Shown here piece after piece: positions 52,131 to 62,220 of a stretch of DNA of 64,000 nucleotides. Where the stretch lies: positions 10,405,263-10,469,262 of the forward strand of contig CP092869.1 of the NCBI GenBank assembly GCA_030710605.1. The letters run 5' to 3'. Numbering within the stretch: the first letter of the stretch is position 1; each line of letters begins with the position of its first letter. The notes beneath the pieces are model-generated. The model saw nothing but the letters and a program-made list of their open reading frames with translations. It did no database searches and was not told the DNA's origin. Origin of the DNA: Cordylochernes scorpioides. Taxonomy: Eukaryota; Arthropoda; Arachnida; Pseudoscorpiones; Chernetidae. The position numbers were made by a program, and so were the translations under genes.

Positions 52131-52570
52131 TATGTCTTTTTAATTAAAATTAAATGTATATTTTGATAGGAAGAGAATTTATAAAAAGGTATTTAAGAAC
52201 TTGCAATTTTGCCAATACTTTGTCAGTAATCACAATTTCAAAATTGCTTGGTATTTAAGAATAAAATACTAATTATAGGGTGTTTTCTGTATGCATATGG
52301 TGGAAAACCAAAAAAATAATGGGTTATTTATGGCTGTATTTAAAGAATTTGCTCTAAGGCATAGATAAAATGAAGATTTTGAAAAGATAAAAATTATTAA
52401 AGGGATGAATACAAATTCTCACTTCTAGTGATAAGAAGTATTCTGTATTAAAAAAGAAGGAGATAACGAATGAATTGATCACCGGAGGATTCCTTTATTG
52501 AACGGTATCCAACCTCATATTAAAGGTTAAGATAGCACCACAACAACACTGACTAACAAAGACGTATGTA
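52131..52570. other. AT-rich DNA
   Basis: Nothing supported. Confidence 0.4.
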
Positions 52571-53029
52571 CAGTTGACTCTCAATCACTTGAAACTCAAG
52601 GAACCAGAGAAAATTTCAATTTATCAAGAGTTCAAAATAACACGAGTTTAAACAACCAAGAGGTAGGGATTGGAAAAAATCAAGTAAACAATTTTGGTAG
52701 TTTCGGAATATACATACTATGTTGATAGAAAATTAAACAAGTGACATACCGCAAGTGTTTTTAAATTAAGAAATTCATTGGGAACTTCGGGTCTTGCCCT
52801 TTCACAAACAAGAGTTTGATTTCAAAATTCGTTATTTATTATTTTAAAGATTCGTACAATTATTCACAAATGTTCATTAGTGGCAAGATAATATTCCTTT
52901 AAACTTCAAATTACCGAGGGAACTAATTGAAAATGATTTATTTCAATAAATCGAGTATTTTTCAAGTGAAACATTTCAAATTAACGAGAGATTCAAATTA
53001 ACGAGTTTCAAATTATCGAGAGTCGACTT
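52571..53029. mobile_element. pogo/Tigger-like MITE, third family
   Basis: 459 bp. CAGTTGACTCTCAATCACTT and AATTATCGAGAGTCGACTT ends with TA on both sides. The last base differs from a perfect CAGT inverse. Internal subrepeats TTCAAATTA(A/C)CGAG occur near the right end. Confidence 0.75.
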
Positions 53030-53494
53030 TATATATACAATGTAACAAAATAGAGTAACAGGTCATTGGTCAATAACATAATTATATTATTGTCTTATTT
53101 AGAAATCTGAGAGAATTGTCATTTCAACACCCTTGTGAAAAGATAAAGTAGAATAAAATAGATTAATTTTATTTTATTCATCTTGAGAAAAGAAAGTTCA
53201 ATAAAAAGTACAAGGAAATAATATAACTAATGACTAGAATTTTTAATAATGTTTTAAAAAATATATATATGGCTAAATTATAGCAATTCTTAATAAATTC
53301 TTCTGATAAGAGGTTTCTATATCTTTTAAATATAAACGAGTTCATTTTTTATTTATTCTGTATATTTTTATGAATTATCCTAGGTAAGATTCCTCTAGCA
53401 CAGTTCATAGAAATATTAGAGATTGGGATTGACAACAATTTTTACTTTTAAGGTTAAAGGGTTATTTTTACATAGAAAGTTTTATTTTCAATAA
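53030..53494. other. AT-rich DNA
   Basis: Nothing supported. Confidence 0.45.
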
Positions 53495-53625
53495 AAAAGA
53501 CATATATTGGATTAAAATATAATTTATTTTACCAATATTTCAGTTGACTGAACGCCAACCTTTATCAAGGGGTTATAACATATTAACATTGATATATTAA
53601 TATGTTATAACACCTTGATTTGCAG
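53495..53625. repeat. Family A fold-back, right arm truncated
   Basis: AAAGACATATATTGGATTAA and TTGACTGAACGCCAACC (left arm), short TATGTTATAACACCTTGATT remnant of the right arm, then an unrelated junction. Confidence 0.7.
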
Positions 53626-53829
53626 TTTGATTGTTGAGGTTTGTTTTTGTTGTTGATAAGATTGTGATATTTTGGATAAATAATGTTATTATTAGGTTGC
53701 CGGATTTACTAGACATACATGGACTTGCTCCGGTAAATATTGATTTTTATTTAAATATTTTATTTAAAAGTTTATTTTATTTATATATTCAAGTTTGAAA
53801 ATATAATATTACATTAAGTGCAGTATTCT

Positions 53830-54150
53830 TTCTCTCGTTTCTTTTCTCTCTTTCTCATTGTTAACATCCTATGACTATCCTATTCACGGCCTAAAAGTAT
53901 TGTATATATATATGTGTATTGAAAATAGAGCAATCCATAAATAAATATTTAATTAAAAAGGCATATATTGGATCAAATTATCATTTATTTTACCAATATT
54001 TCATTTGGCTGAACGCCAACCTTTATCAAGATGTTATAACATATTTAATGTGTGTCTATTTTTTTTCTATATGTATAGACAAATGTAAAGACATACATGT
54101 ATGACAGCGCAAGTGTCCCTAGGGGGACATAGCACTTTAAATTGAAATTT
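53830..54150 (+). pseudogene. Non-LTR 3' tail interrupted by a family A arm
   Basis: CTCATTGTTAACATCCTATG and ATTCACGGCCTAAAAGTATT match 34165-34250. A family A arm (about 53915-54065) is inserted, after which GACAAATGTAAAGACATACA and the hairpin TGTCCC/GGGACA (54114-54129) resume. Confidence 0.75.
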
Positions 54151-54597
54151 TAAAAAATGATGTTAGCAATATTTTTCATTAAATTTGAGGTTTTATTATA
54201 GAATAAAATATCGTCTACCTATTCAAAAAATAATAGGGAGTTATTTTTTCTTAATGTAGGATTCATGTAAAAGTAAGATATCAAGAAAAGAGCTAGAGGA
54301 AGTTCCCATAGGAATGCCATTTATTTGTAGATAGTGTTTGTTTTTCAAAAGTTATATAAATGGAACTTTAAAATGTTTTGTGAAGATTTTTTGCTCTTAT
54401 TGGCAATACCTTTTATGATTTTATGGTAGTTATTCAGTAAAGGGATTTTATATTCTTGATCTGTTAGATGTTCAACAAATAATTTTGGTATTATATAAAT
54501 AATATATATGTAAATATATATATATTATATAGATATGTATAGTTTTATTTAATTTTGAATTATACTAGTACATTCTAAAACAAACTACTCTGTAAAG
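54151..54597. other. AT-rich DNA
   Basis: Nothing supported. Confidence 0.45.
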
Positions 54598-54740
54598 TCG
54601 ACCGCCAGATGTCGCGGCTTTCCCCATATAAACTCACTGGCGGACCTTGTGCATGAATCACCGAAGTTAAGCAATGCCGGGCCCGGTCAGTATTCGGGAG
54701 GGTGACCACCTGGGAACACCGGGTGCTGTAGGCTATTACC
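54598..54740 (+). pseudogene. 5S rRNA-derived sequence
   Basis: ATCACCGAAGTTAAGCAATG, CCGGGCCCGGTCAGTATTCG, GGGTGACCACCTGGGAAC and GGGTGCTGTAGGCT are the 3' ~80 nt of 5S rRNA, including the A-box/IE/C-box internal promoter region, followed by a T-run. The first ~40 nt of 5S are replaced by GCGGACCTTGTGCATG. A 5S pseudogene or the head of a 5S-derived SINE. Flanked by the sequence shared with 3808-3900. Confidence 0.8.
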
Positions 54741-54863
54741 TTTTTTTCATTCTGGTTAGCAACCCCGGAAAAAAAGATATTTCCGTTACTTGTGCATGAA
54801 CTTGTAATTGTATTATAACACTAATGTACCCTTCCAATTAATATTTTCATAACCTTTCTTTAA

Positions 54864-55118
54864 CTATCTGCTCATTACAGTATCTAATACATATCTGTAT
54901 ATATCCGGGATCACCTCTTGACTTACCAGATCCACAACTGAATCTTCTTCAGATGGAAATGTCCCCAGATAGACTTGAGCGGGCGATGTACCCGGTATTA
55001 GTGTAACCCGTTCAAATTTGAACGTATATTGATGTTGTTGTTGTTGTTTCCCGTTGGCCGGTTCAAATTTTTCTGTAGATGTGTTAATACGTAATATTTT
55101 ACTTTGTTTATTTTTCAC
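54864..55118 (-). CDS. Unrecognised small ORF
   Basis: 84 codons with a Gln/His tract (GKQQQQHQYTF) and an ordered-looking C-terminal half (TSPAQVYLGTFPSEEDSVV). No family recognised. It may be a fragment of the retroelement that contributed the adjacent 5S-like DNA. Confidence 0.25.
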   Translation of the reverse strand: MKNKQSKILRINTSTEKFEPANGKQQQQHQYTFKFERVTLIPGTSPAQVYLGTFPSEEDSVVDLVSQEVIPDIYRYVLDTVMSR

Positions 55119-55119
55119 G

Positions 55120-55295
55120 CCTTATGATGATTATTTTAATCATCACAATTGAAGAAAATTGTAATTTTAAACTGTTTTATTATTTTTCCAAGACTGTATA
55201 GCAATACCATAATACTTATGTATTCCAAAATCAAGAAAATTCTCAATAATTCTCAATATAAAATCTCAAGCAAAAAATATCTATCTAAGCAATAT
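55120..55295. other. AT-rich DNA
   Basis: Nothing supported. Confidence 0.4.
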
Positions 55296-55945
55296 ATATT
55301 ACTATCGGACGTACCCGGCTTCGCCCGAGGTTTTACCCGAGTAAAGGTTTTTCTAACGAACATTTGTTAAAACAATTCTCTATAAACTTATAAAAAAAAA
55401 GATATATTTTGATAATTTGAAACTCGTATATTTGAATCTCTCGATAAAGTGAACATTTTTTCCCGGTCCCTGTGTGCCGTGTCATCCTGAATTTTGTCTT
55501 TCCTAATTTTCTACATTACAAAATCATCGTTTTATCTAGTGAACATATTTTCCCGGTCCCTTGAAAAATACTCGATAAGTTAAATAAAATCATGGTCGTT
55601 TATGGAAGATGGACGTAGTTCCCGGAGGTCACCCGCCCCCCGCGCGCCAGGACCTCTTGATCCCTCTGATTGGTCGGTGGGAACTTGGACTGTCCAACCA
55701 ACTGGCCGGCGGCCGGACGGGGGGCAGACCTAAGCCTAAGCAAGGTGGCGCTGCTTGCGATTTAAAGCTACAAATCTGCAAATAACTCTAAGGATATTAA
55801 AGATATTCAAGAAATTATTTTTCGTAAACCTTTCCGGAGATACACCTAATAATATCCCAAAATTTCACGGCGATTGGATGTATGGTTTTTGAATCCATAG
55901 AGGACACACAGACACACACACAGACATTCAATTTTATATATATAG
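55296..55945 (+). repeat. CCCGG-type dispersed repeat, copy 1
   Basis: Starts GTACCCGGCTTCGCCCGAGG and TTTTACCCGAGTAAAGG. Contains TCCCGGTCCCT and CGTGTCATCCTGAATTTTG, a GC-rich insert (55600-55745), then GGTTTTTGAATCCATAGAGG, (CA)n and TATATATATAGA. The (ACAG)n plus TATATA end is common to short non-LTR/SINE-like families in invertebrates. Class not certain. Confidence 0.75.
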
Positions 55946-56855
55946 ACTAGCGGATGTGCCCGGCTTCGCCCGGGTTTTACCCGAGTAAAGGTTTGTATAA
56001 CGAACATTTGTTAAAACAATTCTCTATAAACATATAAAAAAAAGAAAGATATATTTTGATGATTTGAAACTCGTAAATTTGAATCTCTCGATAAAGTGAT
56101 CATTCTTTCCCGGTCCCTTGTGCCGTGTCATCCTGAATTTTGTATTTCCTAATTTTCTATATTACAAAATAATCGTTTTATCTAGTGAACATATTTTCCC
56201 GGTCCCTTGAAAAATACTCGATAAGTTGAATAAAATCATGGTCGTGAATCTCTCGATAAGGTGATCATTTTTTCCCGGTCCCTGTGTGCCGTGTCATCCC
56301 GAATTTTGTATTTCCTCGATAAAGTGAACATGTTTTTACCGTTCCCTGTGAGCCGTGTCATCCTGAATTTTGTCTTTCCTAATTCTATACATTACAAAAT
56401 CATCGACACGGGATATCATTTAATGTTGTCTAAAGGGGGTTAAGAGAGCAGTCTCTTTCAAATGAAAAATGCTTTAATTAAGCAGATGTTTAAAGTATAA
56501 TATATGAGAGAGGCAATCTTACAGGTTGTCGACGCTGTAAAATCCCCAGAGAGAGTGTTTTTGTAGCATCATGCTGTGACTCACACGATGTCCCAAGGTC
56601 ATCAGGAGCAGCAAACTAAGCCTATCTCCGTCTCAATGGTAGGGCTGCTTGCGAGTTAAATATACAAATCTGCAAATAACTCTAAGGATATTCAAGATAT
56701 TCAAGAAATTTTTTTTCGTAAACCTTTCCGGGAATACACCTCATAATATCCCAAAATTTCACGGCGATTGGATGTATGGTTTTTGAATCCATAGAGGACA
56801 CACACACACACAGACAGACAGACAGACATTCATTTTTATATATATATATAGATAA
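55946..56855 (+). repeat. CCCGG-type dispersed repeat, copy 2 (tandem)
   Basis: Follows copy 1 directly (ACTAGCGGATGTGCCCGGCT). Same internal landmarks, with a local triplication of the TCCCGGTCCC..GTGTCATCC block (56100-56400). Ends (CAGA)n and TATATATATATAGAT. Confidence 0.8.
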
Positions 56856-56959
56856 CAATATATAACATAAAATTCTCATGTATCAAAAAAAAGCAAAACT
56901 AATAATTCTATCCTCAAACTATCGATTCCTTTCTCTGAAATTTATTATAACTTATATAT

Positions 56960-57115
56960 TTATATATTTAGATAATAGAAAGTCATATAGTGGATTGAAT
57001 AATATATTTATTTGTCAATATTTCGGTTGGCTGGATTTATTTAATACAATATATGCCTTTTTTTTATATAATGACTTAAATATAGATTGCTCTATATTTA
57101 GAAAAAAATATATTT
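56960..57115. repeat. Family A variant, deleted centre
   Basis: GAAAGTCATATAGTGGATTG, AATATTTCGGTTGGCTG, then AATACAATATATGCCTTTTT and ATAGATTGCTCTATATTTAG. Confidence 0.65.
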
Positions 57116-57735
57116 ATGTAAATATATAATACACACGTATTGACATGCAGGGCATACAAAAATAATTCTAATACCAAAAGATTTACCTATCTTTGAGTTC
57201 AAAATGAGAATAAAGGTATATTGACGGATTCCTCTCACCATTTGATATAATATATACTATATTTTACTAAACTATACAATAGGTATAATACTATAGGTAT
57301 TTTATAATAATAATGTAATAAAAGTATTTTTCACATAAATATGAATGCCAGCCAGGCAACATCTATCTTCAGGATAATAAAAGTAGGTTTTTGTTTAAAA
57401 CAATATTCGTTAGGCAAGTATTGACTCGGGAAGAATTCTATCGAAGCCTAGTTATTCATTAAGTCTAGTATTGATATCAAATATACGGAATCACGCTATC
57501 CATACAACAGACTATGCTACATCAAACTCCCCACAATAGGTACTGGCTACCTCCAAATTGGCCTACCACAATAAACCGTTATAGCAGGGAATATTTATAG
57601 CTCATTTCCGTTCAGCAATAAGCAAATAAATGGTCATTGCATCCTCAATAAATATCCTTCTATGGCCATCGCCGTCTACACCCTTATTAGCTGCTATAGC
57701 ACTTTGCCCCTTTTGTTCAGCTTTATAGTAAAACT
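57116..57735. other. Unassigned DNA
   Basis: 57345-57375 has ATGAATGCCAGCCAGGCAAC, the word following family F copies. No gene. Confidence 0.4.
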
Positions 57736-57737
57736 GG

Positions 57738-57835
57738 GGGTCGGTGGAAGGATGGTCTAAACCATTGGTTTTCGACCGCTACAACCCGGGATTGAATCCC
57801 GCATTGGCCACTTTTTCTAATATAAAAAATAGCTC
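57738..57835 (+). mobile_element. SINE family V, tRNA-like head only
   Basis: GGGGGTCGGTGGAAGGATGG, GGTCTAAACCATTGG, B-box-like GGGATTGAATCCC, then a T-run and truncation. Confidence 0.75.
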
Positions 57836-57914
57836 CATGAATGCCGGCCATGTAGCCTCTCTCTTCACGATATAAGTAGTAATTATGTAAATTTATTTTG
57901 TTATTTATAATACA

Positions 57915-58317
57915 ATATAATGCGGCTTATGATTGTAGAACGACATTTGAAAATTATCCCGCATGTGTTTCTTTTTAAACAAAATATCGAAATTTATTTT
58001 AAGGAAAAATAACGACTATTTTCATCCTTAGGGATGAAGTATGAAAGGATGAATTGTGAAGAGTAATAATAAATGGAAAAATAAAGTTTCCAGGGATGGG
58101 AATCGAACCCAAAGTGTTCCGCTTACCGGGCAGATGCCATGTCCCATTCCCATCCCTGGACACTTTATTTTTCCGTTTATCATTACACTTCACAAATCAT
58201 CCTTTCATACTTCATCCCTAAGGTTAGAAATAATCGTTATTTCTCCTTAAAAATAAATTTCGATTTTTCGTTTAAAAATAAAAACACATGCGGGATAATT
58301 TTCAAATGTCGTATATG
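57915..58317. mobile_element. SINE family S inverted dimer
   Basis: Minus copy 57915-58142 and plus copy 58142-58317 meet at GTCCCATTCCCATCCCTGG, within the tRNA-like head. The two copies form a ~170-bp-arm palindrome. Confidence 0.8.
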
Positions 58318-58715
58318 CATATTTTGTTATTGTACATTTCCCAGCATATTAAAAGAAATACAATCGGACGTTGTTACGAGTCCATCAAAATATTGCCAAA
58401 TTTGAACATCTTCCCATCTCAGAGAAAAATCTCGTTGATTAACTCCAAAAGCCTCACTGAACCATTAAATAGGTATAAGTGATAAACGGTGTGCTCAAAG
58501 TACAGCAGGAACTTGATCAACCCGAGCTGGTGACTCGATAGAATTTCCTCATTGAAGGAAATTATTGAAATTCACTTCATCTATCGCCATCACGGGTTTT
58601 ACAAGAACCACTTCGGTCTTATAAAAAACTTTGAAGAGTGCAATAATAAATATAACACTACACACTCTATATCAAACCCTTTCTATAACTAATAAATCAT
58701 TTTATATAAATTTAA
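58318..58715. other. Unassigned DNA
   Basis: No gene recognised. Confidence 0.4.
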
Positions 58716-58717
58716 TT

Positions 58718-58962
58718 GCCATCTATCGTTGAAATTTGTAACATATAAATTTACAGGCAATGTTTTTCTTTCAAATAATATTATCAAATATTATCTCTAC
58801 AGACCTTACTGCAATGAATATTGAATCAATGAGGGGCTTGGCTCATCAGTAGTGAACCCTCTCAGCGGTTTCGCCAATACAATAGTAAAGCGGTCTAGAG
58901 ATTAATTTGGCGAAACCGCTGAGAGGGTTCACTACTGATAAGCCAAGCCTTCTCATTCATTC
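58718..58962. repeat. Fold-back of family E2
   Basis: Two E2 copies face each other around AATACAATAGTAAAGC. Permuted hammerhead-like blocks lie at 58838-58877 (-) and 58907-58946 (+), both with TTGGC/GCCAA. The left flank has TTGCCATCTATCG. Confidence 0.8.
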
Positions 58963-59370
58963 AATAATCATTGCAGTAAGGTCTGTAGAGATAATATTTG
59001 ATGATATTATTGAAAATAAACACATTGCCACTCATTCAATAACTTATATCATTGCAGTAAGGTCTGTAGAGATAATATTTGATGATATTATTGAAAATAA
59101 ACACATTGCCACTCATTCAATAACTTATATCATTGCAGTAAGGTCTGTAGAGATAATATTTGATGATATTATTGAAAATAAACACATTGCCACTCATTCA
59201 ATAACCTATATCATTGCAATAAGGTCTGTAGAGATAATATTTTATGATATTATTGAAAAGAAACACATTGCCACTCATTCAATAACCTATATCATTGCAG
59301 TAAGGTCTGTAGAGATAATATTTGATGATATTATTGAAAAGAAACACATTCCCAGTAAATTTATATGTTA
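58963..59370 (+). repeat. 81-bp tandem array (five units) of E2 sequence
   Basis: Units contain ATCATTGCAGTAAGGTCTGT, AGAGATAATATTTGATGATA and AACACATTGCCACTCATTC. 81 is a multiple of 3, so one frame (58907-59398) stays open with a 27-residue repeat. This is a by-product of the period rather than evidence for a protein. Confidence 0.9.
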
Positions 59371-59444
59371 CAAATTTCAAATAAATTTATATATTTAAAT
59401 TGAAAACGATAATATATCTATAACCTACATATATATTTGTTTAA

Positions 59445-59550
59445 AAAACTACAAGCTTTCAATTGATAATTGCTCTTCAACGGGCTTAATCGATATTTTA
59501 ACTAAGCCCGCTGAAGAGCGATTATCACTTGAAAGCAAGCATTTCAAAAT
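59445..59550. repeat. Short fold-back with decayed hammerhead-like arms
   Basis: AAGCTTTCAATTGATAATTG / CGATTATCACTTGAAAGC arms. The right arm reads GCCCG, CTGAAGA, GCG.., GAAAGC. A core-like CTGAAGA and GAAA are present, but helix II does not pair. Confidence 0.5.
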
Positions 59551-59759
59551 GAAACAAACTCAAGTGAGAAAATATATATTTTTTTACTTTTTAAACGTTT
59601 TTCACAATTAGGTATTGAATCACAAATATTTTCACTTTAAAATTGAAATCTAAAACCTTTTTATAAACAATATAATTTGTCCACTTTAAAATTGAAATCG
59701 ACATCTCTAACAAAACTCATTATAACGAAAAAATTCGATAACAAACACAATATATAAAG
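59551..59759. other. AT-rich DNA
   Basis: Nothing supported. Confidence 0.4.
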
Positions 59760-59990
59760 AGACAAAGGTCGCCTCTCCCGTCAAAACCAGATGCCATCTA
59801 TTGACCGTCGCCGCAAACTAGCGACCTCAGGTCGGTGACAAAGCCACAACACCAGCTTTGTCATCGACCCGAGGCCGCTAGTTTGCGGCGACGGTCAATA
59901 GATGGCTGTGGTTTTGACGTCTATTTTGACGGGAGAGGTCACCCTAGTCTCTTTAGATCAATATCCTCCTGGCAAAATTCCATCTATAAA
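59760..59990. repeat. Fold-back family C, hammerhead deleted
   Basis: AAAGGTCGCCTCTCCCGTCA / TTTTGACGGGAGAGGTCACC arms with ATGCCATCTATTGACCGTCG and its inverse. The centre retains GGTGACAAAGCCACAACACC but jumps from CAGCTTTG straight to TCATCGACCCGAGG, so the ribozyme is missing. Confidence 0.8.
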
Positions 59991-60094
59991 CACAATATTT
60001 GCACATTAAATTTGAAAAAAAAAACCAACCTTTCTACGCATATTCTAGTATAACAACTTTTGTTTGTTCAAGTTATAAATTTAAATATATAAAT

Positions 60095-60330
60095 CTATAA
60101 TTAAAAAGGCATATATTAATTCAAAAAATCATTTATTATGCCAATATTTCAGTTGGCTGAACGCCAACCTTTATCAAAGGTATGCCATATAAATGTCGGA
60201 CTTTAATATGTTATAATATCTTGATAAAGGTTGGCGTTCAGCCAACTGAAATATTGATAAAATAAATGATATTTTGATCCAATATATGCATTTTTAATTA
60301 AAGATTTATATATGGATTGCTCTATTTTCA
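60095..60330. repeat. Fold-back family A with both ends
   Basis: Left arm 60100-60180, right arm 60210-60302, outer end ATGGATTGCTCTATTTTC at about 60312. Hammerhead-like unit 60217-60259 (+): TATC, TTGATAA, A, GGTTGGC, GTTCA, GCCAACT, GAAA, TATT, GATA. Stem I is fully paired. Confidence 0.85.
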
Positions 60331-60814
60331 AAAGAAATATACATCTATATAAAATATTTTTCTTTATACCGAAGGCCTCTATCTTTAAAAAAAAAAGCGT
60401 TATGTGACATCAAATTTTAAAATCTATATATCAGAGGTATCTTACTAAAATGATCCCAATTTTTTCAATTTCATTAGAGAGAATTTTTTTTTACTGTGTA
60501 TAAAGTTAGGTCAAAAATAAACATTTTATATCAATTTTAATGAAAATTTATAATCTCCCTCCTTTCTTTATATAAAATGGTAATAATTCTAAGAGTATGT
60601 ATATAAAAGAGAATTCATACAAGGGTAGTTTCCCTGCAAGTACATAATTGGGAAAATTCCAAGGATAAAGATATTTCTATTAATATGAAATCCTATTGTA
60701 TAAGTACAACGGTGTCATGCGGCGTTGTGAGATCAATATTGCGGAAGGAATTGTTCGGTGTTGCACAACTCCATTTTAATAGAGTCACGTGATGACGTAT
60801 GTGTAAATAAGTTG
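60331..60814. other. AT-rich DNA
   Basis: 60700-60800 is GC-richer (GGCGTTGTGAGATC) but carries no recognisable feature. Confidence 0.4.
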
Positions 60815-61045
60815 TTGTCGTGTCCAATGAAGAGCCTCAGATGTCTCCATACATCTCTATCACAGCAGTCGTTCTCTATTTATAGTATGTGAAGCTGCTG
60901 TTCTGGGTCCATGTCAATTTCTGCTAGGCTGCGGTTATTGCTGGGCATGATAATATGTGGGTAGATGTTAGTTCCACACCAGGACAGTTGTCCTGTAAGT
61001 TCTTGTGCCATTTATGTAATGTCATTCATTTATAGTGTTTCCTTT
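60815..61045 (-). pseudogene. Non-LTR ORF2 C-terminal fragment, minus strand
   Basis: Inverse of 38365-38570 (shared CCACACCAGGACAGTTGTCC, CAATGAAGAGCCTCAGATG). Single unit, no tandem expansion, frame broken. Confidence 0.7.
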
Positions 61046-61716
61046 TGAGTCTTGTTATTGCCTTTGCAATTCTTCTCTCAGAGTTTATTTCGTATATTTG
61101 ATCATTTCTTCTCTCCTTTTGCTAAAGCATCAACATCACATGTGAATAAGTGATAAAATGGAATGAGAAAACCACAGATGTCGAGTGCTAATGTACTTCA
61201 TTTCATTTCCTATATATAAACGGCGTGTTATTGATTTGTATTAATTTATGTCTAACTGGTCTTGTACTTATTATTTACGGAAGGGCATTACTCGATTAAA
61301 CAATTTGAATGTAATTCTACTGCCCTAAAAGCTAATGTCCCCAGTTTGCCTGAATACTATTTCTAAGATTCCACCCTTCAGTGTAAGCATATGTAAGCGG
61401 AATCATCCAATACAGTATTAGAGGTCTAAGAAGAGTTCTGGTAGATTAAATTAGCGAAACCGCTTATGCCGTTAAAATTTACAATTAGAAGGTAAACTTG
61501 TTAAATCTCTTAAAGCTAAATTTTTCCGAAAAACTTATTTTCAATATGATTTATAAATACAAACTTCAAATAAAATTTACTCTCTGTGTTGTGTACAAAT
61601 AAAAATAAATAAAATTAATGATTAGGCTGTGACAAATAAACAGGAAATTCCGTGGTTCGAACATACTCAATGTATGTAATAATAAGGTAAAATATATAAT
61701 TTTCACGTCGCTCTGT
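61046..61716. other. Unassigned DNA with E1 and window-start repeat scraps
   Basis: 61306-61400 matches the E1 middle region (CCTAAAAGCTAATGTCC) and 61373-61430 the inverse of 1-55. TTAGCGAAACCGCTTATG at 61452 is an E1 remnant. Confidence 0.45.
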
Positions 61717-62030
61717 TGTGTCAAGGATGGTCAAATAGGCACGCGGTAAGGATCTCTGTTGGACAATTCTTTATTTACCTTCGTGTATTATGGAGAACAA
61801 GTAAAATACATCATCCAACAGCTCAACAACAGGGAGTAAGACTTCACCCTTGGTGAGATGGCTTCTTACCCTGATTGGTCCGTCCACCCCCCTGCCCACA
61901 GGTGGTGGATGTTTAGCCTCGTTTGAACGCCACGTAGCAATAATGTTGCAAGTATATAAACCAAGGAGATTCTTTGCACCATTTTTCGTTTTTCTTGAAG
62001 TTATAGGTTGCCTGGCCAGCATCCACATTT
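61717..62030 (-). repeat. LTR- or promoter-like segment
   Basis: On the minus strand: CCAATCAGGG (about 61880), TATATAC words, a TGTGGATGCTGGCC start and an AATAAAGAATTG poly(A)-like word near 61772. The order of elements fits an LTR. No flanking duplication was found. An 85-codon minus frame (61771-62028) has no recognisable family. Confidence 0.35.
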
Positions 62031-62039
62031 CTTAAATAA

Positions 62040-62220
62040 GTAACACTTCGGCCAGAAAAAGTTTTATTTTCTCAAAGTTTCGACAAAAATCTTTTATCCA
62101 TGTTAGGTATAATAACAATTATCTTGCCAAAAGCTTTATTTTTGTTTTTATTGATAATAACAAAATATTTTCGTCGGGACGTTGATAAAATAAAACTTTT
62201 TTCTGGCCAAATAAGAAACA
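62040..62220. repeat. Fold-back family F, diverged
   Basis: ACACTTCGGCCAGAAAAAGT / ACTTTTTTCTGGCCAAAT arms, inner TTTCGACAAAAATCTTTT and TTTTCGTCGGGACGTTG. The hammerhead core is decayed. Confidence 0.65.

Noticed and set aside
54658-54735. Functional 5S rRNA gene
   Set aside because: The first ~40 nt of 5S are replaced, so the molecule could not fold normally.
58907-59398. 163-codon ORF with a 27-residue repeat
   Set aside because: Created by the 81-bp array of repeat E2; starts inside the repeat and has no independent coding signal.
59445-59550. Active hammerhead
   Set aside because: Core-like CTGAAGA and GAAA are present but helix II cannot pair.
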